Notes under the pieces: model-generated
What the model was told of the DNA's origin: nothing
The model's database searches: none
The model's input: the letters and a program-made list of their open reading frames with translations, nothing else
Made by a program: the position numbers and the translations under genes
Origin: an uncultured Bacteroidales bacterium
GTDB lineage: Bacteria; Bacteroidota; Bacteroidia; Bacteroidales; P3
Assembly (NCBI GenBank): GCA_900319865.1
Contig: ONQD01000018.1
Span: forward strand, 1 to 48,872
Direction: 5' to 3'
DNA length: 48,872 bases
Shown: piece after piece, positions 33,300 to 39,734 of the stretch
Position numbering within the stretch: position 1 is the stretch's first letter
How the letters are laid out: each line of letters starts with the position of its first letter

Positions 33300-35000
33300 T
33301 CATTTCACTTGCAGCACGTCGCCGTGATCATCTACTATCTGGCGGTAGAACCAGTCGGGGTAGGGGGGCTGTTGCGGGAAACGCACTACTCCCGTTGGGG
33401 TGGTCTCTATCCGGTTGTCTTTCATGTACTTGATATTGCCATCGATGTAGCGTGTGAGCAGCAGTTGGTCCAGCATATTCCATCCGTCCATCATTTCTTT
33501 TGCCAGGCGGTGGCTGAGGCTGGTGAGCTCGGCGGGGGTAGCGTTGTCGGTCAGGAGGTTGACGGTGGCGATGAAGTTCTCCTCGTACGATTTCTGGTAG
33601 GTGCGGACATTCTGAATCATGACATCGTAGCGCAGGTAGCAGAAATTGCTCACGCGGTTAAAGAGCCAGAAGGCGGCGGTGGGGGAGTACTGGCTCATGG
33701 AGCCGTTGCCCTCCCGGAAGCAGAGGGGCACGCTGTCGATGCAGCAGAACATGGGGCAGTAGCAGGTGCTGTATGTGTCGTCGACGCCAAACCAGATGAT
33801 ACCGCCCACGGGGTTGGGCAGCCAGCGACGGCATTGCGCCACGAAGCTGAAGCCGGTCTGCTGGGTGCTGATGGCGCGCTCGTGGATATATTTCTTGCCG
33901 TCCACTTCAAACTCCATAGGCCGCCAGCGGTAGGGGCAGTGGAACGGGCCTGCGCCCACGTCCTGGGTCATATCCATGGGAGTGCCCTCGAAGTGGTCGC
34001 GCATCAGTTCCATTACCTCATGAACGCTGATTTTGTGGTCGGGCTGAATCCATAGGGGCAACCGCTTGGCCTTGGGGTCGCCCATAGCATAGGCTTCATA
34101 TTGTTTCATCCCGTCGGCAACCCGGTTGAACATGGCGTAGACACGCGCCTCGCAGGCACGGAGGCCGGAGAAGGTGAGGGGATTGTATGTGTCGGCAAAA
34201 CTGAAGTCGGCATCGGTGTGATTGGCGTTTCCGTCATAGGCTGCCCATCCGTTCTTTTTGGCAAAGGAGATGACATCGTGGCTGTAGACGCATTCCACCT
34301 CGGGGTTGTTGATATAGTCGAGGTGCAGGCTGCTGATGGCGGGGTGAGGGCCGCGCTTTTTCCATCTGGCTGGCTCCTGTGGGAAAGTGGTGATGCGGGC
34401 CTGGTTGGCGTGGGCGCTGACGTAGCCTTCGGGCACACGGCGTGCCACCCATACTGCCCCTTTCTCCTGTCCCTTGCTGGTAATCTCGAAGAGCCATACT
34501 TCGTCCGGGTCGCATAGGGAGAAGCTTTCTCCGCCGTCGGCATAGCCATAGGTGGCCACGAGGTCAGCCATTATGCGGATGGCCTCGCGGCAGTTGCCGG
34601 CACGCTGCAGTGCCAGGTAGATGAGGTTGCCGTAGTCTATGCCCTCGGAGTTGCCCTTGCTGAGTGGTTCAATTCCGCCCCAGGTAGTTTCGCCCATCGC
34701 AAATTGGCGCTCGTTGATGAATCCTACCACGCGGTAGGTGAACGGAGCCTGCGGGATGTCGATTTGGTGCTTGAGGCTGCCGTAGTTGTACAGGCTGAGT
34801 ATTTCGCCTGCGGGGTGGGCACCGCCGGGGTGGTAGCGCAACTGGCCGTAGCGGGTGTGGCTGTCGGCGGCATAGGTAATCATGGTACTGCCGTCGGCTG
34901 TAGCTCCCCGCGAGAGGAGGAAATTGGTGCAGGCGTTGCCTTGAAGGACGGGCCACAGGCATACTATAATGAATAGGACTGCATGAATGAATCGTTTCAT
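33300..35000 (-). CDS. C69-family dipeptidase
   Basis: 566 residues. A signal peptide ends at QGNA, exposing Cys24 (ACTNFLLSRGATADGS) as the N-terminal nucleophile of the Ntn-hydrolase fold. This is the usual arrangement in PepD-like C69 peptidases. Other conserved blocks include NERQFAMGETTWGG and SLCDPDEVWLFEI. It is probably periplasmic and cleaves dipeptides. An IS sits 95 bp upstream, between its -7 box and the place of its -33 element. Confidence 0.88.
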   Translation of the reverse strand: MKRFIHAVLFIIVCLWPVLQGNACTNFLLSRGATADGSTMITYAADSHTRYGQLRYHPGGAHPAGEILSLYNYGSLKHQIDIPQAPFTYRVVGFINERQFAMGETTWGGIEPLSKGNSEGIDYGNLIYLALQRAGNCREAIRIMADLVATYGYADGGESFSLCDPDEVWLFEITSKGQEKGAVWVARRVPEGYVSAHANQARITTFPQEPARWKKRGPHPAISSLHLDYINNPEVECVYSHDVISFAKKNGWAAYDGNANHTDADFSFADTYNPLTFSGLRACEARVYAMFNRVADGMKQYEAYAMGDPKAKRLPLWIQPDHKISVHEVMELMRDHFEGTPMDMTQDVGAGPFHCPYRWRPMEFEVDGKKYIHERAISTQQTGFSFVAQCRRWLPNPVGGIIWFGVDDTYSTCYCPMFCCIDSVPLCFREGNGSMSQYSPTAAFWLFNRVSNFCYLRYDVMIQNVRTYQKSYEENFIATVNLLTDNATPAELTSLSHRLAKEMMDGWNMLDQLLLTRYIDGNIKYMKDNRIETTPTGVVRFPQQPPYPDWFYRQIVDDHGDVLQVK

Positions 35001-35075
35001 AATGGATTAGTATTTGTTGTTTCGATGAAATGGGTGCCAAACAGTGTCTTCCCCGATGTGGGCTGTTTTGCGATG

Positions 35076-35083
35076 CAAAATTA
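35076..35083 (-). promoter_or_regulatory. Promoter -7 box of the C69 gene, upstream half displaced by an IS
   Basis: TAATTTTG on the minus strand, 76 bp before the ATG. The IS begins 12 bp further out, so the native -33 region has been replaced by the IS end. That end offers a TTTG at 35106-35109 (22 bp spacing). Confidence 0.55.
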
Positions 35084-35085
35084 CA

Positions 35086-35094
35086 CAAATTCTC
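35086..35094. repeat. Target-site duplication, left copy
   Basis: CAAATTCTC, matched exactly at 36367-36375 on the other side of the IS. The perfect match implies a fairly recent insertion. Confidence 0.88.
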
Positions 35095-35198
35095 GGTGTA
35101 ATGGACAAATTTTAGGCTGTTTTAGAGACGTTGTTCTCTAATGGACAAATTTTAGGCTGTTTTTTCGTGTCAAATTATGATACATCGTAAAATGATTG

Positions 35199-35206
35199 TA
35201 TCTTTG
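35199..35206 (+). promoter_or_regulatory. Promoter inside the IS, reading against the transposase
   Basis: TATCTTTG preceded by AATGATTG. It points toward the 3' end of the transposase gene and would transcribe the hairpin region at 35211-35322. Confidence 0.55.
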
Positions 35207-35210
35207 CACC

Positions 35211-35322
35211 GTCGATGAAGCGGAGAGAGGCTCTGCTGGGGAGCAACCCCTCAAGGAATAGTCGACCAGGTTTTATACCGAAGAAAGGGCTGTCGCGTCA
35301 TACGGCAGCCTTCTTTCTTCGG
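35211..35322 (+). ncRNA. Candidate structured RNA within the IS
   Basis: Directly after the promoter box come a GGGG(AGCAA)CCCC hairpin (35239-35251 region) and a long hairpin at 35278-35322. The long one has a 10-bp perfect stem CCGAAGAAAG/CTTTCTTCGG and an inner GGCTG/CAGCC stem. No ORF fits. It may be an antisense or regulatory RNA of the element, or a recombination structure. I do not recognise an Rfam family. Confidence 0.4.
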
Positions 35323-35378
35323 GTAATACCTGCCATGCCTTAAAAAACCCATAGGCGGCCCTTGTGCCGCAATAAATA

Positions 35379-36292
35379 TCAAGCCTGAAAATAGTCGTCA
35401 ATGAGCCTCATCTTACGGACTCTAGAGAGCCCATTATGATTGCGCAGTTTGTTCTTCAAGTCGGAGAACTGCCCGTCCAAGGCATTGGTCGTGTTGGGGA
35501 TGTCTAGTTCTCTCCAATGCTCGAATTCAAACAGGTTGAAGAGGTTGTTCCTTAAACTGCGATATGCGCTGCGCAGTGGCTTGTGGGTGTAGAAAGTCCT
35601 GCCCGTCTCTTCATTGCGGCTTCGCTCGTCCAGCAAGTCCTTCCACCTGGCATACCATTTATCCAGCATGGCAGTGAAGTCGGCCTCGTTACTGTCAACA
35701 AGCCGGAGTACAATATCTCTCAATTCTTTTGCCGCATCAAGCTTGGGATTCTTGGTGAGGTACTTCGTCACAATCTTAACCTGATGGAACTGGCACATCT
35801 GGACGGGAATGTCGGGGAAGGCCTGTACCACACCCTTTCTTCCGTCACATACAATGGCCTGCACACTTATCCCTCGACGCGCTATCTCGGCAATCCCGTC
35901 CAGATACGCCCTCACAGTCTCATTTCTGACATACTTCTTCAACAAAACCTTCTTGTCCAGGCTGTTTTTGAACGCCATCACGCCGAACCTCCTCCCGAAG
36001 TAGGTCGTATCCATGACCACATTCGCCACTGGTGAGAATTCCATCCCCATACGAGGCTTGGCTTTGTCTATGCATCGACGGATTGTCTTCTCTGAGCACC
36101 CGTATTTCTCGGCAAGCTGGCTGTATGTCTGCTTCCCCCTCAAATATTCTGACAGCATCCTCTCTGGATCACGTCTCTCTCCACCTAGAAATTGGCGTCC
36201 GCAAACATGGCATTTGTACATCTGTCGCCCGTTCACCTTGCCATTTTTCTTTGTTATCGGGCTGCCGCAGTGTATGCACTTTTTTTGTTCAT
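35379..36292 (-). pseudogene. IS256-type transposase (variant Zn-binding), frameshifted near its start
   Basis: The main frame (from 36236) begins NGRQMYKCHVCGRQF and contains DDE residues in VVMDTTYFG and IVCDGRKG, with NTTNALDGQFSDLKNKLR near the end, where the family usually has Glu (NALEG). Upstream in the same frame is the first half of a zinc ribbon (KKCIHCGSPITKKNGK), but no in-frame ATG precedes it. The ATG at 36292 reads MNKK and joins that frame only by a -1 shift in a run of seven A (36280-36286). Eight A would make the normal start. So the gene is either broken or uses slippage. Confidence 0.8.
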
Positions 36293-36546
36293 AACCTTTG
36301 AACGCTACAACATGCAGATTATTATAGGCCTTACAAGAATTTTAGCCTAAAATTTGTCCATTAGCCCAAATTCTCTGATATTTCCCCATGAATGTATGTG
36401 ACATTTTATTATTCCCCGAATTATCATGGGGTTATCGTGGGTCAATATGCGGGCAATCAGTGTCTGGTTGTGGCATTATTGGTGGAGGTGGGAATAATTT
36501 TTTCGGGAAAATGGAGAAGAATATTAAGCTATTGTAAAAAAAGTTG

Positions 36547-36554
36547 TATCTTTG
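36547..36554 (+). promoter_or_regulatory. Promoter -7 box of the gene at 36601
   Basis: TATCTTTG directly preceded by AAAAGTTG, a strong Bacteroidota promoter, 46 bp before the ATG. Confidence 0.75.
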
Positions 36555-36600
36555 CAACCCTGATTTATCATCTATTGTAGAACAATATAAACTGTATTAT

Positions 36601-37275
36601 ATGGAATTGAAAGACTCGTTGAAATCATTGGTGTTTGACAAAAGCAGCCTAAAAAAGACAGTATTCGACACCACAAAAGAGGCATTTGAGCTGTTCAGGA
36701 AGACATCGCATGAAATGATTGATCTTTTTCAGGAGCAGGCGGACCGCGAGGGTAGAACGCTGTTGTTGGGATTCAAAGACCACGGCGATTTCGAATTTGA
36801 GGTGCGTTTTGGCAGCGATGTGCTGGTGTTTTTTATGCATACTAATGTGTTCGAGTTTTCGCGCGACCATCAGGTGATGAAGTCTAACTATATCAGAGAA
36901 GACACCCAGCGCTCCTATTGCGGGGTGATTAGAATCTATAATTTCTTGGCAGACTCGTTTATCTATCAACGTGACCAAGATTTGGGTTATATGATTGGTA
37001 GAGTGTTTGTTAATAAGGAGAACCACTACTTCATTGAGGGCAAGCGTGAACTTGGTATGCTATACAATAATTTCAATACTTCGCTGATTACCAATGAGTC
37101 AGTGCAAAGTATTGTGGAGTCGGCAATCGAATATACCACGAATTTTGATTTATTAACACCTCCGTATGATGAAGTGAAGGTGGTTTCGGTGGGTGAAATG
37201 AGGAACGATTTTGATAAAAAATCAATGGCCACTGGCAAGCGTATGGGCTTTAGATTTCAGGCAGATACGGATTAG
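36601..37275 (+). CDS. Conserved cytosolic protein of unknown function
   Basis: 224 residues from MELKDSLKSLVFDKSSLKKT. A longer frame starting at 36544 overlaps the promoter and is rejected. There is no signal peptide or membrane segment. It has an N-terminal amphipathic helix, then a mixed alpha/beta domain (TLLLGFKDHGDFEFEVRFGS and QRSYCGVIRIYNFLADSFIY) and ends FRFQADTD. I do not recognise the family. Its strong promoter and place beside tRNA and ribosomal genes suggest a steadily expressed housekeeping role. Confidence 0.75.
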   Translation: MELKDSLKSLVFDKSSLKKTVFDTTKEAFELFRKTSHEMIDLFQEQADREGRTLLLGFKDHGDFEFEVRFGSDVLVFFMHTNVFEFSRDHQVMKSNYIREDTQRSYCGVIRIYNFLADSFIYQRDQDLGYMIGRVFVNKENHYFIEGKRELGMLYNNFNTSLITNESVQSIVESAIEYTTNFDLLTPPYDEVKVVSVGEMRNDFDKKSMATGKRMGFRFQADTD

Positions 37276-37335
37276 TGAGGGTGACTGTGAACAAAAAAAA
37301 GTGAAAAAATATTTTGTCAATCAAAAAAAAGTTGG

Positions 37336-37343
37336 TAATTTTG
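37336..37343 (+). promoter_or_regulatory. Promoter -7 box of tRNA-Glu/rpsT
   Basis: TAATTTTG with GTTGG upstream and CACCCGC after it. The same TTTTGCACCCGC follows the tRNA-Asp promoter. Confidence 0.65.
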
Positions 37344-37364
37344 CACCCGCTTTTTAAGGCAAAC

Positions 37365-37439
37365 GGTCCGTTCGTCTAGTTGGCCTAGGACGTAAGATTT
37401 TCATTCTTAAAATCGCGGGTTCGAATCCCGCACGGACTA
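37365..37439 (+). tRNA. tRNA-Glu (anticodon TTC)
   Basis: Cloverleaf: acceptor GGTCCGT/ACGGACT, anticodon stem TAAGA/TCTTA with loop TTTTCAT (anticodon TTC), and T-arm GCGGGTTCGAATCCCGC. The CCA is not encoded. It lies 34 bp before rpsT and may be co-transcribed with it. Confidence 0.95.
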
Positions 37440-37473
37440 CAAAAAAAGAAAAAAGATAGTTTAAAGAAAGAAT

Positions 37474-37725
37474 ATGGCACATCACAAGTCTGCAAAAAAA
37501 AGAATTCGTACTAACGAAAAAAGAAGAGTAGAGAACCGTTATTACGCAAGAACTATGCGTAATGCTTTGCGTGATTTCCGCGCTTTGGAAGATAAGCAAA
37601 CTGCTGTTGACAGACTGCCCAAGATGGTTTCCATCATCGACAAGCTGGCAAAACGTTCAGTTATCCATAAGAACAAGGCTGCTAATCTGAAATCCAAGCT
37701 TGCAAAGAAGGTTAACGCTATGTAA
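37474..37725 (+). CDS. rpsT: 30S ribosomal protein S20
   Basis: 83 residues, the usual size, basic throughout. The start MAHHKSAKKRIRTNEKRR and the KAANLKSKLAKK tail are typical of S20, which binds the 5' domain of 16S rRNA early in 30S assembly. A terminator follows 20 bp after the stop. Confidence 0.96.
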   Translation: MAHHKSAKKRIRTNEKRRVENRYYARTMRNALRDFRALEDKQTAVDRLPKMVSIIDKLAKRSVIHKNKAANLKSKLAKKVNAM

Positions 37726-37745
37726 TATTAGCTCCTCAAAAATAT

Positions 37746-37776
37746 AAAAAGCCGATGCATTTGCACCGGCTTTTTT
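37746..37776 (+). terminator. Terminator of rpsT
   Basis: AAAAAGCCG-A-TGCA/TGCA-C-CGGCTTTTT hairpin followed by a T-run. Confidence 0.9.
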
Positions 37777-38625
37777 ATGTTTGTAAGTCCGTTCTGTGAC
37801 GGCATTCCCTCCGGCCGGTTGATTTGGGTGAAGGCCCCATCCCGGGTTGTAAGCATATTGGTTCTGCTGGAATGTGATTCACTACCGAAGTATGTGCTCC
37901 CTGTGGTCTTGCTGATAATAACTAATCTAAAATTGCCGACGGTGGATAATGTTGTCTCCTTCGTTTCCTGTGTTGAAACAAGATTCGTCCCGATCCGTCC
38001 CCTGGTTTTTATTCATTCCTGCGCTGCTACATTTCCCATTCCGTTTTTCCCCGCCTCCGTTTGCATCTAAGCGCTACGTCACGACTTTCTTTCTCCTTCA
38101 TTACCGCAAGGGTTAATATATGGTTATTAAGGAGTGAGTAAATGGTGAAGACTAAGCGGAGCTGGAATGCAGTTGAATTTAGCCCGGAAAGGGAATGGGT
38201 TGGATGGGGAAAGACACAAGAGCGCAATTGCTATCCTGATGAAGGGCGTTCTCGACAAAGGCCGTAGTTTGAAAGACGATAAGTCAGGCAATGGTTTACA
38301 CCAACAGGACAATTCCCATTGCCCAATGGTGGGAAGATGGGATTCTTGAATCTGTTTTTGCACTCATGTTGTCATTTTGAGGGAGGAGATAGTCTCATAG
38401 GTTTTGCCCTTGAGGGCTATTGTCGCTGCTGTTTTTTACTGCGAAATCGTTATCTCCGAAACCTTGAAATTTGCCAAAAAACATGTATTCCGGAACCGTT
38501 TTGCGGGGGTGTTCAAGGTATGATGGGTAAAAAAAGTTTGCTTTTTAATAGTTTGTGGAATAGTCTGTTGCGAATTATTTTCGGAAATATTGATTTTTTT
38601 TCTTTGCTGAATGAAAAAAAAGTCG
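37777..38625. other. 849-bp intergenic region without a recognised gene
   Basis: Two overlapping plus-strand frames (38167-38349 and 38319-38672) have no family features, and the second runs through the tRNA-Asp promoter. I see no hairpin terminators or repeats in the first 600 bp. It may be a decayed gene remnant. Confidence 0.4.
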
Positions 38626-38633
38626 TACTTTTG
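38626..38633 (+). promoter_or_regulatory. Promoter -7 box of tRNA-Asp
   Basis: TACTTTTG preceded by AAAAAAAAGTCG and followed by CACCCGC, 49 bp before the tRNA. Confidence 0.65.
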
Positions 38634-38682
38634 CACCCGCATTTGAGAAAAAAAGAGAGGTCTTTAACATGATGATGCAAAC

Positions 38683-38760
38683 GGTCCGGTAGTTCAGTTT
38701 GGTTAGAATACATGCCTGTCACGCATGGGGTCGCGAGTTCGAGTCTCGTCCGGACCGCCA
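38683..38760 (+). tRNA. tRNA-Asp (anticodon GTC)
   Basis: Acceptor GGTCCGG/CCGGACC, anticodon loop CTGTCAC (GTC), T-arm CGAGTTCGAGTCTCG, discriminator G and an encoded CCA. Confidence 0.96.
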
Positions 38761-38769
38761 AACACAAGT

Positions 38770-38796
38770 AAGCCTCCTAATAAGGAGGCTTTTTTT
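38770..38796 (+). terminator. Terminator of tRNA-Asp
   Basis: Perfect 9-bp stem AAGCCTCCT/AGGAGGCTT with an AATA loop and a T-run. Confidence 0.92.
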
Positions 38797-38829
38797 GTGC
38801 ATTACATATCCAGTATAATTGCAGAAATC

Positions 38830-39222
38830 GGGGCTGACCGGTTTTGACAGCAAGGAGAGGGATTTGTAAGCATGCAGGCTCACGCATCAGCAGCCTTGAC
38901 AACCGATGCAAAAAGATAATAGGCGAAAATAACTACGCTCTTGCTGCCTAACCGAAGTACAGTAGGTTACTGGCTTAATCCCCGCAACAGTTGCGGGGAC
39001 AAGACATCTCCCACACACCATGCCCGTCGGTATGTGATTCGGAGGTGCTCGTGAGAACGGGATAGTCGGTGGAAGGCCCCGTGCCACCGATGAAGTTTTA
39101 GAGGATAAGGCAGGCCTTGGGTGTCCGTGTCCGGAGTCGGCTCGAAAATCAATCGCGGAATAAGCATGTAGAAAGCACGTCTGTCACTTGTTTGGACGAG
39201 GGTTCGACTCCCTCCAGCTCCA
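38830..39222 (+). ncRNA. ssrA: tmRNA
   Basis: 393 nt. The tRNA-like ends pair as GGGGCTG/CAGCTCC, with GACCGGTTTTGACAGC at the 5' end and GGGTTCGACTCCC as the T-arm. The tag reading frame at 38922-38951 (GGC to TAA) gives GENNYALAA, the Bacteroidota-type tag. CCA is not encoded. It rescues stalled ribosomes together with SmpB, which is not in this window. Confidence 0.96.
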
Positions 39223-39319
39223 CTTGGAGAACAAACTTCTCCTTTGAAAAACACTGATAATCAAAAAGATTGTCAGTGTTTTCTTTAAGGAAAGTTCCTT
39301 TTTCAAGTGGAGCTGGAGG
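39211..39319. repeat. Inverted copy of the tmRNA 3' end
   Basis: CCTCCAGCTCCACTTG (39211-39226, the last bases of ssrA) recurs as its exact reverse complement at 39304-39319. The DNA between contains the ssrA terminator and two smaller hairpins, so the whole segment can fold into one large stem. Confidence 0.85.
39248..39282 (+). terminator. Terminator of ssrA
   Basis: AAAACACTGA/TCAGTGTTTT, a perfect 10-bp stem with an inner ATC/GAT pair, then CTTT. Confidence 0.85.
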
Positions 39320-39573
39320 ATAATATCTTCTTTTTATACTTCCCTCTCTTTCTACAATTTACCCTTTTTTTTACTACCTAATAATAATAGACATCAACTC
39401 AAAAAAAAGGGGGTAATTTATTCAATAACAAAGGTATCAATCTTCATCAAAGCAATCAGAACTGTGATATAATTTGGGAGGTGTAGTCGGGTCTGGGATA
39501 ATGTTTCTCACTGCACATATTTTGTCCAAATCCTCTATAAAAGTGTTCGAAAATAGTGCGGTTAGGGGTACAA

Positions 39574-39605
39574 GGGTAACTGAAAACCAATCAGTTGCCC
39601 TTTTT
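39574..39605 (+). terminator. Terminator-like hairpin without an obvious gene
   Basis: GGGTAACTGA/TCAGTTGCCC (one wobble) with a 7-nt loop and TTTTT. No plus-strand gene is seen between here and ssrA. Confidence 0.6.
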
Positions 39606-39650
39606 GTTTGTTTTAGAGGCTTCTTTCTTGAATGGGTGAACGGATATGTG

Positions 39651-39701
39651 AATGGTGAATAGTGACTCGACAATACATTTGTCTAATCACTATTCACCAT
39701 T
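39651..39701. repeat. Perfect 15-bp inverted repeat after the subtilase stop
   Basis: AATGGTGAATAGTGA (39651-39665) and TCACTATTCACCATT (39687-39701) with 21 nt between. It may act as the 3' hairpin of the minus-strand subtilase transcript, although no T-run follows. Confidence 0.75.
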
Positions 39702-39734
39702 CTCAATATACACATTTCACAAAATCGCCAATCG

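Larger units (their letters stand above)
35095..36366 (-). mobile_element. Insertion sequence, IS256-like with Zn-binding transposase
   Basis: About 1.27 kb. The ends are inverted repeats sharing TAATGGACAAATTTTAGGCT. The flanking DNA is duplicated: CAAATTCTC at 35086-35094 and 36367-36375 (8 or 9 bp, depending on where the IS edge is placed), as expected for the IS256 group. The left end carries a second copy of the terminal sequence at 35139-35163. The 215 bp between that copy and the transposase stop are non-coding and include a plus-strand promoter and strong hairpins. Confidence 0.9.
39320..39734. other. Intergenic region between ssrA and the giant subtilase gene
   Basis: 415 bp without a confident gene. 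It contains a plus-strand terminator-like hairpin with no obvious gene before it (39574-39605) and a perfect 15-bp inverted repeat (39651-39701). A minus-strand frame ending at 39437 has a plausible-looking acidic C-terminus (LYHSSDCFDED) but no recognisable start or family. Confidence 0.45.

Noticed and set aside
38319-38672. 117-residue plus-strand ORF before tRNA-Asp
   Set aside because: It runs across the tRNA promoter box and has a random composition.
39211-39320. Integration site (att) at the tmRNA gene
   Set aside because: The copy is inverted rather than direct, and no integrase or phage gene lies nearby.
39437-39673. 78-residue minus-strand ORF near the subtilase
   Set aside because: It crosses the hairpin at 39574-39605 and part of the inverted repeat, and I cannot match it to any family. 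It may be a gene remnant.
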